64,000 bases of DNA from Crateriforma spongiae (GTDB lineage Bacteria; Planctomycetota; Planctomycetia; Pirellulales; Pirellulaceae), in contig NZ_JAAXMS010000001.1 in the NCBI RefSeq assembly GCF_012290005.1, forward strand, positions 186,001 through 250,000. The letters run 5' to 3'. The notes below the pieces were generated by a model. That model was not told the DNA's origin. It ran no database searches and saw only the letters and a list, made by a program, of their open reading frames with translations. The number at the start of each line of letters is the position of its first letter. The stretch's first letter is position 1. Of this stretch, positions 1-8,625 are shown one piece after another. Both the position numbers and the translations under genes were made by a program.

Positions 1-1479
1 TTTCTCCACAAATTCCACGGCATGTTCTACGTGACACCTGCGCAAGACGCATACATGATGCGTTTGCGAATTCCCGGAGGCATGCTTCGCGGGTGGCAAT
101 TGACCGGTCTAGCTGATTTGGCGGACCGATCTGCAGGCGGCTATTTGGACATCACAACTCGCGCGAATCTGCAACTGCGAGAGATCCCTGCTGACCAAGC
201 CCGCAGCGTCTTGTACGGCGTTCGCGAACTGGATTTGGTCAGTCTAGGCAGCGGGGGGGACAACATTCGCAATTGTACGGCCAGTTGTCTTTCGGGAATC
301 GACCCAGACGAATTGGTGGAGACGATTCCTTTTGCTCGCCGAATGCACCACTACATTTTGAATCATCGCGAGATGTATGGTCTTCCCCGGAAATTCAATA
401 TCGCTTTTGATGGCGGCGGACGCATCGCATCGTTGGACGACACCAACGACATTGGGTTTCGCGCCGTTCGTGTGCCGGAGTCCAGCGAGGGGCCCGATCT
501 GCCCGCGGGTGTCTATTTTCAACTGACCTTGGGCGGTATCACGGGGCACCGCGATTTTGCACGGGACACCGGGGTCTTGTTGACGGGTGATGAAACCATG
601 GCCGTTGCCGGTGCGATTGTCCGTGTCTTCGTCAAGAACGGTGATCGAACCGACCGCAAGAAGGCACGCTTGAAATACCTATTGGATGACTGGGGTTTTG
701 ACAAGTTCTTGGAAGAGGTTGAAGCCGAATGGGGCCAAAAACTTCGGCGAGTCGACGACGACCGCGTCGAGGCGGTGGACCATGAAGATCGCTTTGCGCA
801 TGTGGGGGTCCACCCGCAACGGCAAGTCGGCAAAAGCTATGTCGGCGTCGTCTTTCCCGTGGGGCGAATGACCAGTGAACAAGCGAGGGTTCTTGCCCGG
901 TTGGCGGACCGCTACGGGAATGGAGAGATCCGATTGACGGTTTGGCAAAACCTGATTCTGCCGAACATCGACGATGCTGATCTTCCGGCAGTCTTGCAGG
1001 GGATCCGCGATTGCGGTTTGGAGTGGCAGGCCAGTTCGGTCCGAGCAGGATTAGTTGCGTGCACAGGGTCGGCGGGCTGTAAGTTTGCCGGCGCCGACAC
1101 CAAGGCCAACGCTATGGAGTTGGCGACACATCTGGAGTCGCAATTTGACTTGGATGTTCCGATCAATATCCATCTGACTGGTTGTCACCACAGTTGTGCA
1201 CAGCATTACATCGGTGATATCGGATTGATTGCATGCAAGGTTGAGAAAGGTGATGACATGGTCGATGGCTATCACATCGTTATCGGCGGAGGTTGGGGAA
1301 GTCGGCAAAAGATCGGAAGGCAAATCTATGAATTCGTCCCTTTTGAAAACGTTCCGGCTGTTGTCACCGCGGTGATCGCCGCATACATGGAAAGACGAAG
1401 CCAGGGCGAGTCGTTTGATCAATTTGCCGCCCGCCAAACGGATGATGAATTGAAAGGAATGGCCGTGGCCGTCAACTAA
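1..1479 (+). CDS. nirA: Siroheme nitrite reductase, 5'-truncated by the window edge
   Basis: Ferredoxin-type nitrite/sulfite reductase family, predicted to reduce nitrite to ammonium in the cytoplasm. The frame is open back to base 1 (Phe-Leu-His-Lys-Phe-His-Gly precedes the first Met at 22), so the true start lies upstream and an estimated 60-100 N-terminal residues are missing. The siroheme/[4Fe-4S] ligands are visible: C-x5-C (codons at 1060 and 1078) and C-x3-C (codons at 1183 and 1195, GCHHSC). Both ferredoxin-like half-domains and both nitrite/sulfite reductase repeats are recognisable. The gene lies 59 bases upstream of an NADPH-type flavoprotein reductase, its probable electron donor. 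A sulfite reductase hemoprotein is the alternative. The GCHHSC variant and the neighbours favour nitrite, but specificity cannot be fixed from sequence alone. Confidence 0.85.
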   Translation, partial: FLHKFHGMFYVTPAQDAYMMRLRIPGGMLRGWQLTGLADLADRSAGGYLDITTRANLQLREIPADQARSVLYGVRELDLVSLGSGGDNIRNCTASCLSGIDPDELVETIPFARRMHHYILNHREMYGLPRKFNIAFDGGGRIASLDDTNDIGFRAVRVPESSEGPDLPAGVYFQLTLGGITGHRDFARDTGVLLTGDETMAVAGAIVRVFVKNGDRTDRKKARLKYLLDDWGFDKFLEEVEAEWGQKLRRVDDDRVEAVDHEDRFAHVGVHPQRQVGKSYVGVVFPVGRMTSEQARVLARLADRYGNGEIRLTVWQNLILPNIDDADLPAVLQGIRDCGLEWQASSVRAGLVACTGSAGCKFAGADTKANAMELATHLESQFDLDVPINIHLTGCHHSCAQHYIGDIGLIACKVEKGDDMVDGYHIVIGGGWGSRQKIGRQIYEFVPFENVPAVVTAVIAAYMERRSQGESFDQFAARQTDDELKGMAVAVN

Positions 1480-1538
1480 CTGCTGTTGTTCTAGCATTTC
1501 CTATTTCAGATTCTTCTACTCGAGATTCAATACAAACG

Positions 1539-3152
1539 ATGTCCAGCTTTATTCCTGATTCGGCACCCTTTAACGAAGAACAGCGTGCTTGGTTGAATGG
1601 ATTCTTCGCGGGACTGACGGGGATTCAGGGGGATGCCGGAGCGGTCGGTCAAGCCGTGCTTTCCGGTGTCGATCAAGCCGCAATCACGGCTTCAACTGTG
1701 GAGGAACAGGATGACGATTGTCCCTGGCATGATCCTTCGCTTCCGATCGTCGACCGAATGGACATGGCGGCGGATCGCCCATTGAAGCGAAAGCTGATGG
1801 CCGCGATGGCGCAATTGGATTGTGGGTCGTGTGGCTATGTGTGTGAATCTTATGCCGAGGCAATTGCATCGGGCGACGAATCAAATCTGTCGCTCTGCAG
1901 TCCCGGCGGCAAAGAAACCAAACAGATGATCAAGAAGTTGTTGGCCGATGCGCCCGCAGAGACCAATGGGGCACCGTCGGGAAATGGCAGCGCGAAGTCA
2001 AACGGGAGTGCTGCATCGAAGAACGGCGAATCCGGGTACAGTCGGAAGAACCCGTACACCGCGAAATTGTTGGAATCGCGGTGTCTGAATTTGGAAGGTT
2101 CCGCCAAAGACACTCGGCATGTCGTCATTGATTTGGTGGGGTCCGGGATGAAATACAACGTCGGTGACGCATTGGGGGTCTATCCGACGAATTGCGGTGA
2201 CTTGGTCGAACAGATAGTACGGACTCTTGCCGCCGATCCGAACGTTTCGGTGGAATCTCCGCTTGGTGGAATGAAACCATTTGCGCAATCGCTTTGCGAA
2301 GACTGTTGCTTGAAAGATCCCAGTGACGAATTGCTGGAGTTGCTAGCCGGTCGCGTCGTCGATGATTCGGTTCGCGATCAACTGAATCAGCTGATCCGTG
2401 ACGGTGTTCCCGACGGGTTTGATGTTCTGGACGCGTTGGAGATAGCGAAAGACGTGCGTGTTACCTCCGGTGAATTCATCGAACGTTTGGAACCGCTGAA
2501 CCCACGCCTTTATTCGATCGCCAGCAGTATGAAAGCGGTCGGCGACCAAGTGCATTTGACCGTCGGCAAAGTGACTTACGATCGTACCGGTCGCACCCGG
2601 AAAGGCGTTGCCAGCACGATGCTGGCTGATCGAATTCCACAGGGCGATTCCGTACGTGTTTTTGTGCAGCCGAACCACGCCGGTTTTACGGTTCCCTCGG
2701 ACCCCGCATGTCCCATGATCATGGTCGGCCCGGGGACCGGGATTGCTCCGTTCATTGCGTTCCTGCAGGAGCGTGCCGCCACCAAGGCAACGGGTGAGAA
2801 CTGGTTGTTCTTCGGTGACCAACACGAGTCAAGCGACTTTCTGTATCGCGATGACCTTCAACGGTACAAGGATGATGGTGTGCTGACCCGTTTGGACACC
2901 GCATTCAGTCGTGATTCCGAACAGAAATTGTATGTGCAAGATCGGATGACACAGAACGCGTCGGAGCTGTACCAATGGTTGCAGCGCGGGGCCTGTTTTT
3001 ACATCTGCGGTGACGCATCACGAATGGCCAAAGACGTTGACCAAACGCTGCGTAAGATCATTGCGGACGAAGGCCAGATGTCGCCCGAAGCTGCAGACAA
3101 GTTTGTCGACCAGATGATTGCTGACGGACGATACCACCGCGATGTCTACTAG
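1539..3152 (+). CDS. CysJ-like flavoprotein reductase with an N-terminal [4Fe-4S] domain
   Basis: 537-residue NADPH:acceptor reductase, the likely electron source for the nitrite reductase just upstream. An opening segment (residues 10-60) is followed by a [4Fe-4S] motif C95-x2-C98-x3-C102-x17-C120 (CGSCGYVCESYAEAI, then CSPGG), resembling the RnfB/CoFeS cluster domain. A Ser/Gly/Asn-rich linker spans about 137-166. Then come a CysJ/CPR-type FAD domain (RLYS motif) and an NADPH domain (GPGTGIAP, YICGD), ending in the family's RDVY tail. The usual N-terminal flavodoxin/FMN domain of CysJ is absent and the Fe-S domain takes its place. Annotation pipelines would call it sulfite reductase subunit alpha. 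Coupling to nitrite is inferred from position. Confidence 0.85.
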   Translation: MSSFIPDSAPFNEEQRAWLNGFFAGLTGIQGDAGAVGQAVLSGVDQAAITASTVEEQDDDCPWHDPSLPIVDRMDMAADRPLKRKLMAAMAQLDCGSCGYVCESYAEAIASGDESNLSLCSPGGKETKQMIKKLLADAPAETNGAPSGNGSAKSNGSAASKNGESGYSRKNPYTAKLLESRCLNLEGSAKDTRHVVIDLVGSGMKYNVGDALGVYPTNCGDLVEQIVRTLAADPNVSVESPLGGMKPFAQSLCEDCCLKDPSDELLELLAGRVVDDSVRDQLNQLIRDGVPDGFDVLDALEIAKDVRVTSGEFIERLEPLNPRLYSIASSMKAVGDQVHLTVGKVTYDRTGRTRKGVASTMLADRIPQGDSVRVFVQPNHAGFTVPSDPACPMIMVGPGTGIAPFIAFLQERAATKATGENWLFFGDQHESSDFLYRDDLQRYKDDGVLTRLDTAFSRDSEQKLYVQDRMTQNASELYQWLQRGACFYICGDASRMAKDVDQTLRKIIADEGQMSPEAADKFVDQMIADGRYHRDVY

Positions 3153-3482
3153 CGGAAAAGCCCACCCGACAGTGTGTGTTCGGATGTCGCATTGATGTCG
3201 ATTGGCCTGTCAGACTTTAACGATTGCAGCAGATCTGGTGGGATTGGGCCATTTCGGCCGGCATGTAATGAAATTTCCTTCCCGTAATCCTAGGTCCGTG
3301 CCCTGGCAACTGGTCGATAGATCCATGTGGACACGGAAGGGTTTTGTGCGCCAGGCGGGAAAGATCGGGTGGCTGTCGAACGGCGCCCTGTTCGGTTGTT
3401 TCAATGCACCGATGAAGAGGTAGCAGTGCCCGCTGTTCCGTGTTGGAACGACCCATTACCTCTTGCAAGAGTGCATGAAGCA
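3153..3482 (+). other. 330-base leader region before the porin gene
   Basis: No credible gene is seen here. An open frame enters from 3327 but carries no domain, and the signal peptide of the porin begins only at 3483. The stretch holds a nested inverted repeat, described separately, close to the porin start. No clear -35/-10 pair was identified. Confidence 0.4.
3415..3464 (+). promoter_or_regulatory. Nested stem-loop in the porin 5' leader
   Basis: Outer arms AAGAGGTA (3415-3422) and TACCTCTT (3457-3464) are perfectly complementary. Inside lies a second hairpin, GTTCC-GTGTT-GGAAC. The element ends 18 bases before the porin ATG, where an RNA structure could affect translation. It has no U-run, so it is not a standard terminator. 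Function is inferred only from position. Confidence 0.35.
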
Positions 3483-5126
3483 ATGCATAGATCAAAAATT
3501 TTACGGATGCTTTGGGGCTCGCGGTGGATCGCCACTCCATTGGCCGCGGTGCTAATGGCCGCCGGTGCCAACGCGAATGACTATTTGGCGGCTGAGGGCG
3601 AGTTGCAGTCGGTCACCGTCCAAACGACGGGCGAAGAAATTTCCGGCGATTCGATTCAGCCGATGGTGGATTTCGAGGCGCTGGAGTCTGAGCAGGCGTA
3701 CAACGCCCAAGTCGGGTTTCACGAATGTGCACCCGCAGCGACGTGCAACTGCTGCCAGACGACATGTTGCACCAAAGAGAAGAAAGAAGCTGCCACAAAG
3801 GCGATGAAATCGGCATTCGCCGGTGTCTTCTATGCCAACAAATTCGACTATTTGAACGATCCCTGCTATGACGGTCCGTCATTCTGCGGTGATTGTTTGA
3901 AGGGGATGTCGACGCCGCTGGGCACGTTAAGCTTGGGTGGCGAAACACGATTTCGCTATCACAATGAGCGGAACCACCGTGGCGTTGGAATTACAGGCCG
4001 TGACGACAACTTTTGGTTGTTCCGTCAAAGGTTGTATGCGGACTGGAAGCTAAACGACATGGTCCGGTTCTACGCCGAGGGCCTACATGCGGAATCGATG
4101 GGCGAACAATTCAACGCTCGTCCCATCGAAGTCAACAACATGGACTTCTTGAATCTGTTCGTGGATGTCAATCTGCTTAGCGGAAACGCTGGCAAATTGA
4201 CGGCTCGTTTGGGGCGTCAAGAGTTGTTGTACGGTGCCCAGCGAACAGTATCGCCTTTGGATTGGGCCAACACGCGGCGAACGTTCGAAGGTGTTCGTTT
4301 GCTGTACCAGAACGATGATACGTCATTGGACGGATTCTGGACGGAGTTCGTGCCTGTCGATCCGCGTGATGGTGATGAAGGGGACAACAACCAGCAGTTT
4401 TATGGTGTCTACGGTACCCAGAAGAACACCGCATTGGGGCAGTTGGAAGGTTACTACCTAGGCTACGACAACGACACTGCGAATTTTTCGTTCCACACCA
4501 TCGGTGGTCGCAGCAGTGGTAGTTCCGATGGCGGAATTCTGTATGACTTCGAAAGTGCGTACCAATTCGGTGAAAACAGCAACGGATCGGATCACTCCGC
4601 CGCTTTCGTCACCGCCGGCTTGGGGCGCAAGGTGAACACGGCTTTATGGAGTCCCACGGTTTGGTTGTATTACGACTACGCCAGTGGTGATGATGACTTT
4701 GCCAACGCTGCACCTGGTGACGACGGGTACAACCATCTGTTCCCGTTGGCCCACAAGTACAACGGTTTCATGGATCTGTTCGGGCGTCGAAACTTGCACG
4801 ACTTGAACGTGTTTTCATTGACGCCGCTAAGCGACAAGGTCTCGTTGATCCTTTGGTATCACTACTTTGCGTTGGCCGAAGCCACGACGCCGTATAGTGT
4901 TGTCATGACGCCGTATAACACAACGTCTCCCGCGGGCGATCGAGAGCTTGGGCATGAAATTGACGTGCTATTCAATATCAACCTGAATCCACGCAACAAT
5001 ATTTTGGTCGGGTACTCGCACTTCTCCGCTGGTGACTACTACGACACGACGATGGGCTTGCCCGCCGGCGTCGCGGACGATGCCGATGCGGACTTCTTTT
5101 ACGCCCAATTCCAAACCCGCTATTAA
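3483..5126 (+). CDS. Alginate-export-family outer-membrane porin
   Basis: 547-residue predicted beta-barrel of the Alginate_exp/OprD-like type. The ATG at 3483 is chosen because it opens a clear signal peptide (MHRSKILRMLWGSRW, hydrophobic core, cleavage after ANA near residue 31). The in-frame extension upstream to 3327 is hydrophilic and unlikely. A short Cys-rich patch (CNCCQTTCC) sits near residue 90. The barrel begins at GETRFRYHNERN and alternates aromatic and polar residues to the terminal FYAQFQTRY, which ends in an aromatic-containing outer-membrane signature. It may carry substrates across the outer membrane. Its place after the nitrite reductase genes suggests an anion such as nitrate or nitrite, but these porins are abundant and poorly characterised in planctomycetes, so the substrate is unknown. 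Confidence 0.75.
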   Translation: MHRSKILRMLWGSRWIATPLAAVLMAAGANANDYLAAEGELQSVTVQTTGEEISGDSIQPMVDFEALESEQAYNAQVGFHECAPAATCNCCQTTCCTKEKKEAATKAMKSAFAGVFYANKFDYLNDPCYDGPSFCGDCLKGMSTPLGTLSLGGETRFRYHNERNHRGVGITGRDDNFWLFRQRLYADWKLNDMVRFYAEGLHAESMGEQFNARPIEVNNMDFLNLFVDVNLLSGNAGKLTARLGRQELLYGAQRTVSPLDWANTRRTFEGVRLLYQNDDTSLDGFWTEFVPVDPRDGDEGDNNQQFYGVYGTQKNTALGQLEGYYLGYDNDTANFSFHTIGGRSSGSSDGGILYDFESAYQFGENSNGSDHSAAFVTAGLGRKVNTALWSPTVWLYYDYASGDDDFANAAPGDDGYNHLFPLAHKYNGFMDLFGRRNLHDLNVFSLTPLSDKVSLILWYHYFALAEATTPYSVVMTPYNTTSPAGDRELGHEIDVLFNINLNPRNNILVGYSHFSAGDYYDTTMGLPAGVADDADADFFYAQFQTRY

Positions 5127-5192
5127 TCGGCGGTGATGGCTTGGGGTTACGAATCGGGCGACGGCATTTGCCGTGATGCTTGACTGAAAAAT

Positions 5193-5239
5193 CGAAACGA
5201 GACGGGTGGAAGTTCACGAGACTTTCGCCCGTCGTTTCG
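5193..5239. terminator. Bidirectional terminator between convergent genes
   Basis: Arms at 5193-5206 (CGAAACGAGACGGG) and 5228-5239 (CCCGTCGTTTCG) pair with a two-base bulge, and the inner AAGT/ACTT extends the stem. It lies between the convergent porin and aldolase genes. T-rich flanks are present but weak on both strands. Confidence 0.55.
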
Positions 5240-5247
5240 TTTCCGAC

Positions 5248-6159
5248 CTACGTGTGTCGACTGAGTGCGTCTAGCTTTGCAAGGATGGTCGACACTTTCT
5301 GACGTTCGGGCGATTTGAAATGATGGAACGGTTCGGCCATGAAGTCACTGCAGATCTCCAGAATGGACAACGCGCTCTTGGTTGCCTTGATATGACGCGA
5401 TGCGTATTTGCCGATTTCGTAGATCTGTTGCAGATCATCAATCGAACATTGGAAACGGACGCATGCGGCTTCATCGCCATCGCGAGCGGCTTGAAATGCC
5501 TGGGTGAAGATCTGTGGGAAGATGTTTGCCCCGCCGTTGACTCCACCGTCAGCTCCCATCTGGACGCCCGGGATCAACAGGTGTTCGGGGCCCAGAAAGA
5601 ATGACCAATCCGGGCGATCATTGCGCAGGGTCAACAAGTCGGCGAAATAATCCATATCACCACTGCTGTCTTTGACGCCGATGATCTGATCGACCTCTGC
5701 CAATTGCCGAAGCGTTTCCGTTTCGAACTGAAGCTTTGTCAGTGCCGGCATGTTGTACAGCATCAATGGCAATGGAAGCTGTGGCGTCAGTCGACGGATA
5801 TAGCCCAGCAATTCTGTTTGTCCAACCGGAAAATAGTAGGGCGTCGTCAGCACAAGTGCGTCGGCACCCGATTCGGCGGCGCTGTTGGCCAGCGAAACGC
5901 TTTCGATAAACGCGGTATCACTGATCCCAACCAAGACCGGAACGCGTCCGTTGACCTGACGACAGACAAGGTCGATCAGTTCACGACGCAGTCGGTAACT
6001 AAGGTTCGGGGCTTCACCCGTGGTTCCAAGTAGAAAGATCCCGCTGACTCCCCCCGCGATCACATGTTCGACCAAGCGATCAAGCCCATCGCGGTCCAGG
6101 GAGTCGCGATCAAGCAACGGTGTCACCAGGGGTGGGATAATACCCTCAAGTCGCTTCAT
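5248..6159 (-). CDS. DapA/NanA-family class I aldolase
   Basis: 303-residue TIM-barrel lyase of the dihydrodipicolinate synthase/N-acetylneuraminate lyase family. The ATG at 6159 gives the expected MKRLEGIIPPLVTPL start; the 22-residue upstream extension has no family match and lies inside the symporter gene. Visible family features are GTTGEAPNLS (carboxylate-binding loop), the YNMP tyrosine and the Schiff-base lysine in IGVKDSS. Its start overlaps the end of the symporter by 14 bases, implying translational coupling. With a sodium-solute symporter, a GntR regulator and a sialidase-like protein nearby, sialic acid or another 2-keto-3-deoxy sugar acid is a reasonable substrate. Sequence alone does not exclude dihydrodipicolinate synthase or a keto-deoxy-sugar aldolase. 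Confidence 0.8.
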   Translation of the reverse strand: MKRLEGIIPPLVTPLLDRDSLDRDGLDRLVEHVIAGGVSGIFLLGTTGEAPNLSYRLRRELIDLVCRQVNGRVPVLVGISDTAFIESVSLANSAAESGADALVLTTPYYFPVGQTELLGYIRRLTPQLPLPLMLYNMPALTKLQFETETLRQLAEVDQIIGVKDSSGDMDYFADLLTLRNDRPDWSFFLGPEHLLIPGVQMGADGGVNGGANIFPQIFTQAFQAARDGDEAACVRFQCSIDDLQQIYEIGKYASRHIKATKSALSILEICSDFMAEPFHHFKSPERQKVSTILAKLDALSRHT

Positions 6160-7762
6160 TTCTGGGGGTGCCTTTGAAGAAGATGCCGACCGCAAAGCCG
6201 ACAAGAATGATGGTGGTCGTGCCAATCACGGGGATCAGGAATGCATGCAGTCGGTCGTCTGTATCGGCCGCAGATGGGGCTGCGGTCAACTGTGGGATCG
6301 AAAGCCACAGTATTACGGACACTCCGGCTACAACGCCGGCGACCGCCGCAGTGTTCTGGACACGTCGGCTGATCATGCCAAGCAGAAACAGACCGCACAT
6401 GCCGCCGCCAAAAATGCCCGACAATGTCCACCACATGTCTAATGCGCTCTGCGTCAGTCTGACGAGTACTAGTGAAAGAAGCGTGCCCAGGATACCCCAC
6501 AGAATCGTCCCGGCATAAAGGACTCGCATTTGTTGTTGCTCCGATGCCCAGGGCGAAACAAAGCGTCGGTAAAAATCGCTCATGATCAGCGTGGCCGATG
6601 AATTCAAGCTGGTCGACACCGTGCTCATCGCCGCGGCAAAAACCGCCGCGATTAACAGTCCTGTCATTCCCGGTGGTAAAGACGTTCCGATGAAGTGCGG
6701 GAAAACACGGTCTCCGATGTCGGCAAGGTCCAAGTCGACCGCCGTTTCAGACTGGAATGCGTCAAATTCTGGCGTCCCCTCGTCCAGGCCGGATTGAAGA
6801 GCTCGTTGTCTGGCAACGATGTTCTCCACCGCCGCAATGCGCTCGGAACCCTGGGGCCGGTCGGCCCCGTAGTAGACGAAAAGGGTGGTCCCGATCAGAA
6901 AGAACAGCGCGCTGACCGGAACGTACAGCAGTCCGCCAAGCCAAAGACTCTTCTTGGCTTCGCGGTCTGAACTCGATGCGACGTATCGCTGGACATAGCT
7001 CTGGTCGATCCCAAAGTTTTGAAGGTTGATGACGATTCCATATACCAGCACCACCCAGAACGTTGGTTTGGTCGTGGACCATCCGAAATCCCCCAGCGAA
7101 AACTTGTCTCCGCTGTTGGCAACTTCGATGACCGCAGGCAATCCGCCGGGGACGTTCGCTAGCATCAGTCCCAAGCAAAGAACAGCGCCGGCCATCAAGA
7201 CAATGGCTTGGATCGCATCAGTCCAAATCACCGCCAAGATCCCGCCGACGAAGGCATAGAAGGTCACGCAGATCCCCGTGACCACAAGCACCACTTGTAT
7301 GTCCCATCCGAACAAAACCTGCATGGGCAAGGCCATCAGGTATAGCACCACCGCAATACGGGCGATTTGTGTCAACAAGTAAAACACGCTGGCATAGACA
7401 CGTGCCCATACGCCAAAACGAGTTTCCAGTGCCGCGTACGCTGAAACTTGTCCCGAGTTTCGGTAGTAAGGAAGGAACCAACGGACGGCGATCCATGTGA
7501 CCAGCGGGATGGAAAGCGAAAAGACAAACGGGTTCCAATTTCCGGCAAACGATTTTCCCGGAAGTGCCAAGTAGCTGATGCTGCTAAGGAACGTTGCAAA
7601 GATCGACAATCCACAAACCCAACCCGGCAGAGCGTGATTGGCCGCAGTGAAGCCTTCGGTGTTTCGTGTCTTTCGGTAAAAGAATGCTCCGATGCCCATG
7701 GTCGCCACGAAGTACAGGCACAGTACGACCCAGTCGGCGGGATGAAACGATGGGGTATGCAT
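6146..7762 (-). CDS. Sodium:solute symporter (SSS family)
   Basis: 538-residue inner-membrane transporter with about 13 hydrophobic segments, within the usual SSS size range. It starts MHTPSFHPADWVVLCLYFVATMG and keeps the conserved early region (GFTAANHALPGWVCGLSIFATFLSS, split by the family's small-residue turns) and the TM8 region ending STVSTSLNSSATL, where the Na+ site lies in the family. It probably imports an organic solute, most likely a sugar acid given the aldolase that overlaps its 3' end and the GntR gene 78 bases upstream on the same strand. Similar transporters of the same family carry sialic acid, proline, glucose or pantothenate, so the substrate is open. Confidence 0.85.
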   Translation of the reverse strand: MHTPSFHPADWVVLCLYFVATMGIGAFFYRKTRNTEGFTAANHALPGWVCGLSIFATFLSSISYLALPGKSFAGNWNPFVFSLSIPLVTWIAVRWFLPYYRNSGQVSAYAALETRFGVWARVYASVFYLLTQIARIAVVLYLMALPMQVLFGWDIQVVLVVTGICVTFYAFVGGILAVIWTDAIQAIVLMAGAVLCLGLMLANVPGGLPAVIEVANSGDKFSLGDFGWSTTKPTFWVVLVYGIVINLQNFGIDQSYVQRYVASSSDREAKKSLWLGGLLYVPVSALFFLIGTTLFVYYGADRPQGSERIAAVENIVARQRALQSGLDEGTPEFDAFQSETAVDLDLADIGDRVFPHFIGTSLPPGMTGLLIAAVFAAAMSTVSTSLNSSATLIMSDFYRRFVSPWASEQQQMRVLYAGTILWGILGTLLSLVLVRLTQSALDMWWTLSGIFGGGMCGLFLLGMISRRVQNTAAVAGVVAGVSVILWLSIPQLTAAPSAADTDDRLHAFLIPVIGTTTIILVGFAVGIFFKGTPRNEAT

Positions 7763-7840
7763 CGATAGATGGTCTCCTTGCCGGCGGGAGGATGGCGAAA
7801 GCGTTCGGGAAGGTGTGGGCGATGTCGCGCCGAAAGTAAC

Positions 7841-8548
7841 CTAGCGAGTTGAAGCGTCCCACCAGCGATGGTCGTCGTCGATGATCCCAGCGAGCGAAAC
7901 TTCAAGGCCATTGCGGATATGCACCGCCATCGCATCGCGGGCCGCATCGGGTTTTTTGCGTTGCAATGACGTTAGGATTCGCTTGTGGTCGTCGCAGGTC
8001 GCTTGCATCACCCCCGCGTCGTATCCGTGACGGGCCACCGAGAAAATTCCCGTCAAAAGGTGTGAATTACCGACGGTTCGCAGCATCGTGCGATTTCCCG
8101 TTGCCTCAATGATCAGCATATGAAAAGCCAAGTCGGCTTGTTCAAAACTGCGAACAGTCTTCTTGGGTACGCTTCTCGATGATGATTGACGCGTCCGTTC
8201 GGTCAACTGGGTCATGCGATCCAGTTGCTTGCCGATCTGATCAAGTTGCGATTGCTCGATCCGTTCGGCCGCTCGCGCGGTCGCGTAGGGTTCGATCGCT
8301 TCGCGCAATTCGTAGAGCTCGATCACTTCGTCGCGACTGATTTGTCGAACCACCGCGCCGAGTTGCGGAACCAATTCGACGAATCCTTCGTTGGCCAATT
8401 GGCCGATTGCTTCGCGCACCGGCGTTGCACTGATTCCGAGCTTTTTTCCGACCGGTCCGTAGCGGATGCGTGCGCCCGGAAGGAATTCGCCCTGGACCAG
8501 GCAGTTTCGAAGATAGTCATAGGCCCTTTGGGCGTTCGTTTCCTGCAT
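7841..8548 (-). CDS. GntR/FadR-type transcriptional regulator (FCD domain)
   Basis: 235-residue cytoplasmic regulator. The start is set at the ATG at 8548 (MQETNAQRAYDYLRN), where the winged-helix domain begins; the longer in-frame extension to 8788 runs into the divergent gene and looks non-coding. The helix-turn-helix is around KLGISATPVREAIGQLANEG. An all-helical FCD effector domain follows, with the usual metal/ligand histidines (FHMLIIEATGN and later HIRNG). It leads the symporter-aldolase operon and is divergent to the sialidase gene. A perfect palindrome 20 bases upstream of its start is the likely operator, so it may control both directions in response to a sugar acid. Confidence 0.85.
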   Translation of the reverse strand: MQETNAQRAYDYLRNCLVQGEFLPGARIRYGPVGKKLGISATPVREAIGQLANEGFVELVPQLGAVVRQISRDEVIELYELREAIEPYATARAAERIEQSQLDQIGKQLDRMTQLTERTRQSSSRSVPKKTVRSFEQADLAFHMLIIEATGNRTMLRTVGNSHLLTGIFSVARHGYDAGVMQATCDDHKRILTSLQRKKPDAARDAMAVHIRNGLEVSLAGIIDDDHRWWDASTR

Positions 8549-8567
8549 CTGCTTGCAGCCTCCATAG

Positions 8568-8581
8568 AAGTCTATAGACTT
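8568..8581. promoter_or_regulatory. Palindromic operator for the divergent GntR regulator
   Basis: AAGTCTATAGACTT is a 14-base perfect palindrome in the 77-base gap between the divergent starts (8548 and 8626). Partly matched CCAT/ATGG flanks extend it. The GT-N6-AC core fits the general form of FadR/FCD-subfamily operators. Binding is inferred. Confidence 0.6.
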
Positions 8582-8625
8582 ATGGATTGTACGGCCAACT
8601 TGACGCCTGTCAAAGGACTCTCCAC

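Noticed and set aside
3327-3482. N-terminal extension of the porin frame
   Set aside because: Hydrophilic, and the signal peptide begins only at 3483.
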